From: Natronolimnohabitans sp. A-GB9
GTDB taxonomy: Archaea > Halobacteriota > Halobacteria > Halobacteriales > Natrialbaceae
Assembly (NCBI RefSeq): GCF_030848565.1
Contig: NZ_JAVDDV010000003.1
Span: 186,001-250,000 of the forward strand
Direction: 5' to 3'
DNA: 64,000 bases
Part shown: one piece after another, positions 7,970 through 15,523 of the stretch
How the letters are laid out: each line of letters opens with the position of its first letter
Position numbering within the stretch: position 1 is the first letter of the stretch
Notes under the pieces: model-generated
Database searches by the model: none
The model's input: only the letters and a program-made list of their open reading frames with translations
What the model was told of the DNA's origin: nothing
Program-made: the position numbers and the translations under genes

Positions 7970-8842
7970 TCCGAGCTGGTACTCGTCGCCGTTTTCCCGG
8001 ACCGACGTCCGTCCGCGGTGGACCGAAACGTCGCCGTTCAGATGCAGTTTGACCGCCTCGAGTAAGGCGTCGGCTTCCAGGGGCTGGCCGCGGCGTTTCA
8101 TTGCCTCGAGGTCGGCGTCGTCGGGGACGTCGAACGCCCGCTGGGTGATGATCGGTCCCTGGTCCAGATCGGTCGTCACGTAGTGGGCGGTGACGCCGGC
8201 CACGCGAACGCCTTCCTCGATGGCCTGTCGGTACGCTTCCGCGCCGGGGAACGCCGGCAGCAGGGAGGGGTGGACGTTGATGATCCGGTCCTCGTAGCGG
8301 AAGACGACGTTCGGGCTGAGAATGCGCATGTATCGTGCGAGAACGATCAGGTCGACGTCGTACTCCGCGAGCAACTCGAGTAGTTCGTCCTCGTTTTGCT
8401 GGCCGCTCTCGTCGCCGATGTCGTGGAACGGAACGTCGTAGTGTTCGGCCAGTGGCTGGAGATCGTCGTGGTTTCCGATGACGACGCCGATGTCGGCGCC
8501 GAGTTCGTCGTTGGCCCACGCCTCGAACATCGCCTCGAGGCAGTGGCTCTCTTTCGTGACGAGGACGGCGATCTGCTGGGTCTTGCGGTCGGCGGGGAAT
8601 CGGACCTGTACGTCGAGATCGAGATCGTCGCCGAGTTCGTGGAGGTCGTCCCGGAGGGTTTCCTCCGTACAGACCATCTCCGAGGTATCGACGGCGAGAT
8701 ACATCCGGAAGACGCCGTCACGAACGGCCTGATCTACGTCCTCGATATTGACTCCGCGCTCGAACAGGAGGCTTGTCACGCGGGCAACCAGTCCAGTGTC
8801 GTCGTCTCCGATTACGGTAATTTCGGTGATTTCGGTCGTCAT
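7892..8842 (-). CDS. purU: Formyltetrahydrofolate deformylase
   Basis: 316 aa. Hydrolyses 10-formyl-THF to formate and THF, balancing one-carbon pools and feeding formate to purine synthesis. An N-terminal ACT regulatory domain (residues 2-80, TEITVIGDDDTGLVARV) precedes the formyltransferase-type domain. Catalytic-type motifs are VIGNHDDL (Asn/His), INVHPSLLPAFPG (His) and TDLDQGPII (Asp). The start at 8842 skips three in-frame codons of the longer frame. An extension of about 50 residues after the domain (SVHRGRTSVRENG to the end) is longer than in bacterial PurU. It overlaps the DUF2267 remnant tail to tail. Confidence 0.9.
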   Translation of the reverse strand: MTTEITEITVIGDDDTGLVARVTSLLFERGVNIEDVDQAVRDGVFRMYLAVDTSEMVCTEETLRDDLHELGDDLDLDVQVRFPADRKTQQIAVLVTKESHCLEAMFEAWANDELGADIGVVIGNHDDLQPLAEHYDVPFHDIGDESGQQNEDELLELLAEYDVDLIVLARYMRILSPNVVFRYEDRIINVHPSLLPAFPGAEAYRQAIEEGVRVAGVTAHYVTTDLDQGPIITQRAFDVPDDADLEAMKRRGQPLEADALLEAVKLHLNGDVSVHRGRTSVRENGDEYQLGLPEEVDEYTPDRPVDGIGDVVAKEP

Positions 8843-9030
8843 CACAGCCACCTCCGCTCGAGCGAATATCGATGCATTACCCGGAGTTCAGTCTACCTGT
8901 GATCAAAAGTCCTGCTTTCCGCCGATGGTTCGGTGTGAGTGAACGTAGCAACGATACGAATTCCGGTATGAGTGTTTGCTAAGAAACGCAGTAGTATTAT
9001 TAACGATGGTGGGGCTACTGTTACCCCTAC

Positions 9031-9369
9031 ATGACGCTACCACGAACGCTCGACGTCGCGGTCGTCGGTGCCGGTCCTGCGGGGATCGGGACAGCAGTCG
9101 CACTCGACTCGCTCGAGATCGACTTCGCCATCCTCGAGCGCGACTGTATCGGTGCGTCGTTCCGACAGTGGCCCGACGAGATGCGTCTGTTGACGCCATC
9201 GTTTCCGGCCAATGCCTTCGGCGTCCGCGATCTAAACGCAGTCACGACCGACACCTCGCCGGCGCTTGCACTCGACTGTGAGCATCCGACCGGCGACCAG
9301 TACGCCGACTATCTCGAGGCCGTCGCTGCCTTCTACCGATGTGCCGGCACGTCCGCAGATGAGTCGTAG
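9031..9369 (+). pseudogene. Truncated FAD-dependent oxidoreductase (N-terminal fragment)
   Basis: 112 aa with a perfect FAD Rossmann motif VAVVGAGPAGIGTAVAL, ILERDCIGASFRQWP and LLTPSFPANAFG, as in flavoprotein monooxygenase/thioredoxin-reductase-like proteins of 350-400 aa. The match runs to YLEAVAAFY and then stops after 11 unrelated codons. The break falls in an 18-bp perfect inverted repeat. The NAD(P) domain and the C-terminus are absent downstream, where another gene lies on the other strand. A box TATTATTAAC lies about 30 nt upstream, so the fragment may still be transcribed. Confidence 0.7.
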
Positions 9370-9391
9370 GTACGCCGGCACATCGGTAGAA
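9331..9391. repeat. 18-bp perfect inverted repeat at flavoprotein truncation
   Basis: Arms TTCTACCGATGTGCCGGC (9331-9348) and GCCGGCACATCGGTAGAA (9374-9391) with a 25-nt loop. The left arm begins inside the codons for AFY, exactly where the flavoprotein loses homology. Confidence 0.85.
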
Positions 9392-9400
9392 AGGTCCGTG

Positions 9401-9553
9401 TCAGTGGCTCTCGTGGACGTGGTTCTGGAGCGATCCGACGTCGTCGAACGCCTCGTCACAGACTGCACAGGTGTTGTGATGAAGCGCGACGTGCTGGGTG
9501 ACACCGGCTGCGGACTCGAAACTCTCGTCACAGGTGGAACAGTTGTATCCCAT
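9401..9553 (-). CDS. C2H2-type zinc finger small protein
   Basis: 50 aa: MGYNCSTCDESFES, then HVALHHNTCAVCDEAF and NHVHESH at the end. Two CxxC...HxxxH units (C5, C8, H21, H25/26 and C29, C32, H45, H50) make a two-finger protein of the haloarchaeal C2H2 type. Such small fingers may regulate transcription or mediate protein contacts; the target here is unknown. The gene is convergent with the flavoprotein fragment and only 31 nt from it. The frame and start are unambiguous. Confidence 0.8.
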   Translation of the reverse strand: MGYNCSTCDESFESAAGVTQHVALHHNTCAVCDEAFDDVGSLQNHVHESH

Positions 9554-9800
9554 GTGTTAGTAACACAGAACGCCACACATAAAAAGAGTTGCTAGGAAAG
9601 AGCCATCTACTGCGACTATATTTTAACAACTCTGCGGCGGACGGTCATATCCCGTGCTCGAGCGTCGTGGGTTCGGACTGCTGGTCGTGACCGTGTCACG
9701 ATACAACTGCACGACGATCCGCGGGTACAAAACCGACCGCGAGTCAGGTGAGCCGTAGAACGTGTGTGTACCGTTTAGCGGCCACTCACAGCCGCCGGTA

Positions 9801-10058
9801 TCAGCACAGTTCGTCGGCTCGTCGCCGCAAGGACGGATCGATCGTCGTATCCTCGGCGAGATCCTCGAGTTCGTCGGCCCCGTTACACTCGGCGAGTCCG
9901 TTCAGCGCCCGCCGACGGAACTCGCCGTCGAGTCCGCTCATGCGGACGAGGATACCGAGGTTCGTTCGTTCGCCGCGTTCGACCATTCGGTCGATCGCGT
10001 CGTATCGGTGCGTGTCGGAAACTGTTGCTTTGACTGCAGTCTGGAACTGTGTTGACAT
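9801..10058 (-). CDS. Small helical protein downstream of COG0523 GTPase
   Basis: 85 aa, acidic, predicted mostly helical (FQTAVKATVSDTHRYDAIDRMVERGERTNLGILVRMSG... EFRRRALNGLAECN). The pattern suggests a short HEAT-like or alpha-hairpin fold. No named family recognised. It is the last of three co-directional genes (GTPase, 74-aa protein, this gene) and is separated from the second by 52 nt, so a shared role in metal handling is possible. Its TGA continues as TGATACCGG, like the repeat arms. Confidence 0.6.
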   Translation of the reverse strand: MSTQFQTAVKATVSDTHRYDAIDRMVERGERTNLGILVRMSGLDGEFRRRALNGLAECNGADELEDLAEDTTIDPSLRRRADELC

Positions 10059-10110
10059 GGGTTTTCGGAGTCGTCTGTCGGTGGTCGCTGTGCTGTTCCC
10101 CTCGGGGCGA

Positions 10111-10335
10111 TCAACGAGCGTCGTCCCGTGAGACGAACGCGTCGCCCCACGCCTTGATCCACTGGTCGCGCTCCGAGCCGGCGGTAACCGACGCGTAGAT
10201 GGTGCAGGTGTCCGGCCGGTAGTCGTTGCGCTCGAGATAGGCCTGGTAACACGGCGAGACGTCGGGCTCAGGCGGATCGCCGTCGGCGTCGGACGTCGGC
10301 GGTTCGGTCTCGGTGTCGGTGTCGTGTTCGCTCAC
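10111..10335 (-). CDS. Small haloarchaeal protein, DUF7511-like
   Basis: 74 aa with GTG start, placed 11 nt after the stop of the GTPase gene, so almost surely cotranscribed. The first 25 residues are acidic and proline-rich; the rest (CYQAYLERNDYRPDTCTIYAS... WIKAWGDAFVSRDDAR) has the W...DAFVS ending I associate with the small haloarchaeal DUF7511 family, though I hold that loosely. Two cysteines (C29, C44) could bind a metal. Confidence 0.6.
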   Translation of the reverse strand: MSEHDTDTETEPPTSDADGDPPEPDVSPCYQAYLERNDYRPDTCTIYASVTAGSERDQWIKAWGDAFVSRDDAR

Positions 10336-10346
10336 GTCCCGTCTTC

Positions 10347-11642
10347 TTAGTCCGCAAGTCCGATCTCTTCTTGTTCGTCACCTGACTCCGCGCTCGCTCC
10401 GTCGGCCGACTCCTCGGCGTCCGCGTCGACGTCAGCTTCCGGCGGCTCGAACGTCGGGAACCGATCCTCGTAGGTCGACCAGTCTTCCTCGAGTTCCTCG
10501 TCGGTGAGCAGGCAGTCGGCGAGATCGTTTCGGAGCGATTCGTGATCCATCTCGGTGCCGATCACGACCATGCGGACGTTTCGGTCGCCCCAGCGGTCGT
10601 GCCACGTTTCTTCGAGCTGTGGGTTCTCCTCGAGTTGCGCCTCGCGCTCTTCGGGTGGGAGCGCGTCGATCCACGTCCCAGCCGGTGCGACCCGGACCGA
10701 CTGGCCCGCGACGTTGAGCGTGATCGCTTCGTCTTCACGGCTCGCGATCCAGAAGTGTCCTTTCGATCGGACGACGTTGTCCGGGAACTCGTCGAGCAGG
10801 TCCGCGAAGCGTTCGGGGTGGAACGGCCGGCGCGCCTCGAAGACGAAGGAGGTGACGCCGTGTTCCTCCTCGGCAGACTCGTGGGGCTCCTGGAGTTCCT
10901 GGATCCATCCGGCCGACTGGCTGGCTTCCTCGAAGTCGAACCGTTCCGTATCGATGATTCGATCGGGATCGATCCGTCCGTGTTCGGTACGGATGATATC
11001 GGCGCGGGGCTGGAGGACCTCGAGCGTCGATTCGATCTCCTCGAGGGTCGTCTCGTCGACCAGATCACACTTGTTCAGGGCGAGGACGTCACAGAACTCG
11101 ACCTGTTCGACGAGCAGGTCGCCGAGATGTTTTTTCGTCCCGTCGTCGTCTAAGATCTCGTCTGACTCCATCGCCTCGTCGAACTGGTGGGCGTCGACGA
11201 CCGTAACGGTCGTATCGAGGTGACAGCCCTCAAGCGGCTCGATCCCGGTCTCTTCGTAGAACTCCGTGGGATCGAGGTCGGCCTGATCGAAGCCAAGCGT
11301 CAGCGTCTGTGCGACGGGGAGTGGCTCGGCGACGCCGGTCGATTCGACGACGATCGCGTCGAACTCCCGCTTTTGGGTCAGTTCGCCGATGGCGTCGAGC
11401 AGATCGCCACGTAGCTCACAGCAGATACAACCGTTCGAGAGTTCGACCAGCTCCTCGTCCTCGTCGGCGATATCCGAGGATTCGGCGACGAGTTCGGCGT
11501 CGACGTTGACCTCGCCCATGTCGTTGACGAGGACGGCGAGATCCCGGTCGCCGCTCTCGCGCAGCACGTGGTTGAGCGTGGTCGTCTTGCCGGCACCGAG
11601 GATACCGGATAGCACCGTGACGGGAATCGAGTTGTCGGACAT
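10347..11642 (-). CDS. G3E-family (COG0523/CobW-like) metal GTPase
   Basis: 431 aa. COG0523 proteins are metallochaperone GTPases that move zinc, cobalt or nickel to client enzymes, often under metal shortage. Visible: Walker A GILGAGKT (13-20), the metal-site CxCC motif GCICCELR (C72, C74, C75), switch/Walker B region VVESTGVAEP, base-recognition LNKCDL, and a CobW_C domain from about 265 (FVFEARRPFHPERF, KGHFWIASR). The C-terminal 40 residues are very acidic. The gene heads a three-gene operon and is divergent from a FeoB-like transporter across a 90-nt AT-rich spacer. Substrate metal cannot be told from sequence; zinc is the common case. Confidence 0.88.
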   Translation of the reverse strand: MSDNSIPVTVLSGILGAGKTTTLNHVLRESGDRDLAVLVNDMGEVNVDAELVAESSDIADEDEELVELSNGCICCELRGDLLDAIGELTQKREFDAIVVESTGVAEPLPVAQTLTLGFDQADLDPTEFYEETGIEPLEGCHLDTTVTVVDAHQFDEAMESDEILDDDGTKKHLGDLLVEQVEFCDVLALNKCDLVDETTLEEIESTLEVLQPRADIIRTEHGRIDPDRIIDTERFDFEEASQSAGWIQELQEPHESAEEEHGVTSFVFEARRPFHPERFADLLDEFPDNVVRSKGHFWIASREDEAITLNVAGQSVRVAPAGTWIDALPPEEREAQLEENPQLEETWHDRWGDRNVRMVVIGTEMDHESLRNDLADCLLTDEELEEDWSTYEDRFPTFEPPEADVDADAEESADGASAESGDEQEEIGLAD

Positions 11643-11731
11643 TCAGTTGCCAATACCGTCTGCAGAATAATAGTAGTTATTATCTTATTCGAGAGTATTA
11701 TTAACGCGGCGGCGCGAGGGGCGACCCGAGA
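11643..11731. promoter_or_regulatory. Divergent metal-gene promoter with AT-rich palindrome
   Basis: Spacer between the G3E GTPase and the FeoB-like unit. It contains ATAATAGTAGTTATTAT (6-bp arms, 5-nt spacer) and GAGTATTATTAACGC about 30 nt before the ATG at 11732. A shared metal-responsive operator is plausible; the regulator is not in the window. Confidence 0.4.
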
Positions 11732-11818
11732 ATGAGCCAGACAGCAGCCGATCATCGGTTGGGAACGGAGCGATCGTTCGAACCGGAGGCAAAGCAGGAG
11801 GTGACCGAGACCGAATGA
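11732..11818 (+). CDS. 28-codon upstream ORF coupled to the FeoB-like gene
   Basis: Short frame MSQTAADHRLGTERSFEPEA... ending VTETE. It lies about 30 nt after a TATA-like box, and its TGA overlaps the next start as ATGA (11815-11818). The spacing suggests a leaderless first cistron that feeds ribosomes to the transporter gene. No similarity to FeoA or another known small protein; it may be a regulatory leader only. Confidence 0.4.
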   Translation: MSQTAADHRLGTERSFEPEAKQEVTETE

Positions 11819-13512
11819 CCGACTCGAGTCGGAACCGAGTCGTCCTGATCGGAAAGGAAAGCGTCGGCAAGTCGGCGCTTGCGGCCGGGCTCACTGGCAC
11901 GACGCCGGCCGTCGAGAACGTCGGCGGGTCGACGGTTTCGAGTGAAATCTATCGGAGTGGTGATCTCGAGGTGATCGATACGCCTGGAATCACCCTCGAG
12001 GCCGACACCGAGACGACCCGTGAGGCGCTGTCGGCCCTCGATCGGGCGGAGACGGTGATCCTCGTCGTGCCGGCGACGGACATCGATCGGGATCTCACGG
12101 ACCTCCTCTCGCTCGTGCAGGGTCGCACGGGCGCGGTGGTCGTCACTCACTGGGATCGAATCGAGGCAACCGACGAGGCACGGGGTGTGATCGCCGATCT
12201 CGAGGCGGATCTCGGCGTTCCCGTCGTCCCCGTCGACGCACGGCATCTGGGCCGTGTCGCGGCCGACGGCGGCGCTCGAAATCCGATCGATAGGTCCGGC
12301 AGTACCCAAACCGCGCCGAGGGCGGCCGACGGTCGCGACGTCCGCGCGGCACTTCGCTACGCGGACGAACTCCCCGGCGAAACCGGGGTGCAGTCGGGGT
12401 GGGAGATCGAACCCTCGAGGCACGTCTTCGAGCGACCGTATCTCGGCCCCATCGCGAGCGCGCTCGTCCTCCTGTTACCGGCGATCGTCGCCGTCTGGTT
12501 CGCAAACACCGTCGCGGGCGAACTCGACCCGCTCGTCGGCAACGCGCTCGAACCGGCGATCGTGTGGGCCGAGACGCTACCGGGACCGCTGGCGGCTGTA
12601 CTGGGCGGTGACTACGGCCTGCTCGCGATGGGACCGTTCCTGTTCGTCTGGGCGCTGCCGACGCTGCTGATCTTTGCGTTGTTCATGGGCGCGTACTCGG
12701 CCAGTGGGCTCACGATGCGTGTGACGGCTGCGCTTCACCCGTTTATGCGTCGCGTCGGACTCACCGGCCGGGACCTCGTCCGGGTCGTGATGGGATTTGG
12801 CTGTAACGTCCCCGCGGTCACGAGCACTCGCGGCTGTTCGGACTGTACGCGCTGTACCACCATCTCTGCGATCTCGTTCGGGTCGGCGTGTTCCTACCAG
12901 TTCCCCGCCACGCTGGCGGTCTTCGCGGCCGTCGGGATGCCCTGGCTCGTCGGTCCCTACCTCGCCGTCCTCGTCGCGTCCACCCTGCTCTACGTCCGCC
13001 TGATCGCGCCGCCGGAAGCGCGCAGGACGGACCTCGCCGTCGATCGGCGCACCTTCCTCGAGTGGCCACGCCCGCGTGCGATCTGGCGCGAGGCCCGCAG
13101 TTCACTCGCCAGTTTCGTCACGACCGCGCTCCCCGTCTTCGCCGGGATCTGTGTCGTCGCCGCACTGCTCGAGTATCTCGGCGCGCTCGAGCGATTGGGA
13201 ACGGTGCTCGAGCCGGCGATGGCGGCGTTTGCCCTGCCCGCGGAGGCGGCACTGCCCGTCGTCCTTGCGGCGATCCGAAAGGACGGGATCGCACTGCTGA
13301 CGGCGGATTCGGCTGGCGTCGCGTCACTCTCGGCTGTCGAGGTACTGGTCGCTGTCTACCTGGCCGGCGTCCTGTTGCCCTGTCTCGTCACGGCGATCAC
13401 GGTCGCACGGGAAGTCTCGAGTCGGTTCGTCGCCGCGATGCTTGCACGCCAGATCGCCGCGGCGATCGGATTCGCGCTCGTCATCGCGTGGGGCGGACGA
13501 GTGCTGTTCTGA
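11815..13512 (+). CDS. FeoB-like GTPase-coupled membrane transporter
   Basis: 565 aa. N-terminal small GTPase: G1 GKESVGKS (13-20), G3 DTPG (55-58), but the G4 base motif reads THWD instead of N/TKxD. After about residue 200 there are many membrane segments with two gate-like regions. The first contains the FeoB signature GCNVPAV, followed by an unusual CSDCTRC and a further cysteine where standard FeoB has the ERDRK segment and a single cysteine. FeoB imports ferrous iron; the altered gate cysteines leave the ion uncertain. At 565 aa it is shorter than most FeoB. It is divergent from a COG0523 metallochaperone, supporting metal uptake. Confidence 0.85.
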   Translation: MTDSSRNRVVLIGKESVGKSALAAGLTGTTPAVENVGGSTVSSEIYRSGDLEVIDTPGITLEADTETTREALSALDRAETVILVVPATDIDRDLTDLLSLVQGRTGAVVVTHWDRIEATDEARGVIADLEADLGVPVVPVDARHLGRVAADGGARNPIDRSGSTQTAPRAADGRDVRAALRYADELPGETGVQSGWEIEPSRHVFERPYLGPIASALVLLLPAIVAVWFANTVAGELDPLVGNALEPAIVWAETLPGPLAAVLGGDYGLLAMGPFLFVWALPTLLIFALFMGAYSASGLTMRVTAALHPFMRRVGLTGRDLVRVVMGFGCNVPAVTSTRGCSDCTRCTTISAISFGSACSYQFPATLAVFAAVGMPWLVGPYLAVLVASTLLYVRLIAPPEARRTDLAVDRRTFLEWPRPRAIWREARSSLASFVTTALPVFAGICVVAALLEYLGALERLGTVLEPAMAAFALPAEAALPVVLAAIRKDGIALLTADSAGVASLSAVEVLVAVYLAGVLLPCLVTAITVAREVSSRFVAAMLARQIAAAIGFALVIAWGGRVLF

Positions 13513-13560
13513 GACGAACAGCGACTCTCCTGTCGACACTGATACTGTCGGACAGAACTA
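13510..13560. repeat. Stop-to-stop junction repeat
   Basis: From the transporter TGA (TGAGACGAACAG) to the opposite TAG. Contains CTGATACTGTCGGACAGAACTA, one half of family A inverted onto the minus-strand gene end; the CTA is that gene's stop. Confidence 0.7.
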
Positions 13561-13989
13561 TTCGACGTCGATCGCACTACTGCGGCCGTCTCCGTCGGCG
13601 TCGCGACCGGTCGGGTCTCCGCGATCTTCGAGATAGCGTTCGACGTCGGCGACCGTTTCCGTCTCGAGTAACACCTCGAGTCGGCGTTCGAACTCCGAGT
13701 CGGTGAGTTCGCCGTCGGCGTACCGCGTCCGTAGTCGCTCGAGGGCGTCTTCGCGGTTGCTGTCGACTATCTCCGACTCGTCTTCGGCCGTCGCGTCGTC
13801 GTCTTCGGTCTGGAGAACCGTCGAGAGCTGTCTCAGGAGGTCGCCACCGAAGACGAACCCGAAGATCGCGAGGATGATCGCGACTGTCGAGTCGATGGCC
13901 GCAAGCGCGACGAACGCCACGAGCAACGCGACGATAACGGTGGCCACCGCGGGCGTAATTCCCGCGCCGAGTGAGGCGTTTTCGGCCAT
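13558..13989 (-). CDS. SHOCT-domain membrane protein
   Basis: 143 aa. Two adjacent hydrophobic helices (about 13-32 and 35-50), an acidic linker, then a SHOCT motif at about 80-118 (ALERLRTRYADGELTDSEFERRLEVLL). SHOCT proteins are common haloarchaeal membrane or envelope proteins, often with roles in oligomerisation; function unknown. It ends against the FeoB-like gene with only the repeat between, and its upstream region (13990-14176) is a divergent promoter shared with a flavoprotein gene. Confidence 0.75.
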   Translation of the reverse strand: MAENASLGAGITPAVATVIVALLVAFVALAAIDSTVAIILAIFGFVFGGDLLRQLSTVLQTEDDDATAEDESEIVDSNREDALERLRTRYADGELTDSEFERRLEVLLETETVADVERYLEDRGDPTGRDADGDGRSSAIDVE

Positions 13990-14176
13990 AGCATACTATT
14001 AGATGCCCAACATAAAAACTCCTGCTCACGGGGGCACCTCGCTGCTTCGGTGCCACGGGACAGTTACGCAACCCCGAAGTGGGAGCTCTACCAACGTTAT
14101 ATGAATACGCAGCTATAGCATAGCAGTAGTTAATAATACAGTAGACTAAAGTAATAACCTACCGTAGCGTGGTCCG

Positions 14177-15412
14177 ATGTACGAGTGCGTTATCGTCGGC
14201 GGTGGCATCCACGGCACCTATCTCAGCCAGCGGCTCCTCGAGGACACCGACCTCGAGCGCGAGGACCTCCTGGTCGTCGATCCACACGAACGCCTGCTCG
14301 AGTCGTTTCGCCGGAAAGCTGCCGCCTGCGAGATGGAGGAGCTGCGCTCGACGTTCGTCCACCACGTCGGAACCGAACCGTTTGGCCTCGAAACCTTCGC
14401 CGAGAGCCGAGATCGAGAGGACGAGCTCCGACCGACGCCGGACTATCCGCCGCGCCCGACGCTGTCGCTGTTTCTCGACTACGCCGACTACGTCATCGAT
14501 GGGAACGATCTCGATACGCTCCATCGTCGGGCGACCGTCGAGGCGATCCGAGAGCCGAACACCGACGATGGGGCGCTCGTCCTCGAGACGGCCGACAGTC
14601 GAGACGAGTCGAGTGAGACAGCCGAGATCCGAACCCGAAACTGCGTCCTGGCGATCGGTCACGGCGGTCGCTACCGACAGCCGTCGTGGGCCGACGGCGT
14701 CGATGCGATCGACCACGTCTGGGACGGGTTCGATCCAGGGACCCGGGCCGATGGGACGGTCGTCGTCGGCGGCGGCGTCACCGCCGCACAGCTCGCGACC
14801 TGTCTCGCCGGCCGGGAACCGGTGACGCTGTGTACACGACACGAACTCGAGACGGCGAACTCCGAGGCCGATCCGCGCTGGATCAACTGGAACCACATCG
14901 AGCGCCACCTCCATCGCCATCCACCCGGCTCGAAGGCACGCCTCGAGACCGTCGGGGAGGCGCGCAACGACGGGACGATCCCGCCGACGCTACTCGAGCG
15001 CCTCGAGACAGCCGTCGACGACGGAGCGCTGTCGATTCGCCACGGTGACGTTCGCTCGGCCCGCGACGTCGACGGTCGGGTTCGTCTCTTACTCGAGGAC
15101 GGGGGCTGTCTGTCGGCCGACCGCGCCGTGCTGGCGACCGGCTTCGCGCCGGTCTTCGAGCATCCGTTCGTCGACCGCGTCGCCGACGAACTCGACCTCG
15201 AGCGGGGCTACCGAGGTATGCCAGTGTTAGACGACGAGACGCTCGCCTGGCAGGACTCGAGCGGTCACGCGACGTCGGTGTTTGTCACAGGAGCGCTCGC
15301 GGCGGGTACCGTCGGGCCGCTTGCGGGTAACGTCGCCGGCGCGCGGCGGGCGGCCGATCGACTGACGACGGGGATCACCGTCGACGAGCGCCGACCCGTG
15401 ACTGCCGACTGA
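14177..15412 (+). CDS. FAD/NAD(P)-binding oxidoreductase, N-hydroxylase-like
   Basis: 411 aa. FAD Rossmann motif VIVGGGIHGTYLS at the N-terminus, a second dinucleotide motif VVVGGGVTAAQLATCL at about 197-212, and ATGFAPVFEHPF near 325, the ATG motif of the lysine/ornithine N-monooxygenase and flavin-monooxygenase superfamily. The central GRYRQPSWADG part fits that superfamily. Substrate unknown: no siderophore genes are near, so a siderophore role is not supported. Stop codon TGATACAGCC resembles the repeat arms. Confidence 0.75.
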   Translation: MYECVIVGGGIHGTYLSQRLLEDTDLEREDLLVVDPHERLLESFRRKAAACEMEELRSTFVHHVGTEPFGLETFAESRDREDELRPTPDYPPRPTLSLFLDYADYVIDGNDLDTLHRRATVEAIREPNTDDGALVLETADSRDESSETAEIRTRNCVLAIGHGGRYRQPSWADGVDAIDHVWDGFDPGTRADGTVVVGGGVTAAQLATCLAGREPVTLCTRHELETANSEADPRWINWNHIERHLHRHPPGSKARLETVGEARNDGTIPPTLLERLETAVDDGALSIRHGDVRSARDVDGRVRLLLEDGGCLSADRAVLATGFAPVFEHPFVDRVADELDLERGYRGMPVLDDETLAWQDSSGHATSVFVTGALAAGTVGPLAGNVAGARRAADRLTTGITVDERRPVTAD

Positions 15413-15523
15413 TACAGCCTGTTGGAACGGGGGGCGTGCGTCCCTGGCTCTCTAGAAAACCGGGCTGTGTTAATTATTAAACCTGAATAAAGTCTTTTGA
15501 CTCCCCGACGAGTTTGGGCGGTA

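Noticed and set aside
1-9000. A single formate-metabolism operon (formamidase, purU, fdhA)
   Set aside because: Genes are far apart and separately oriented, so only a loose theme can be claimed.
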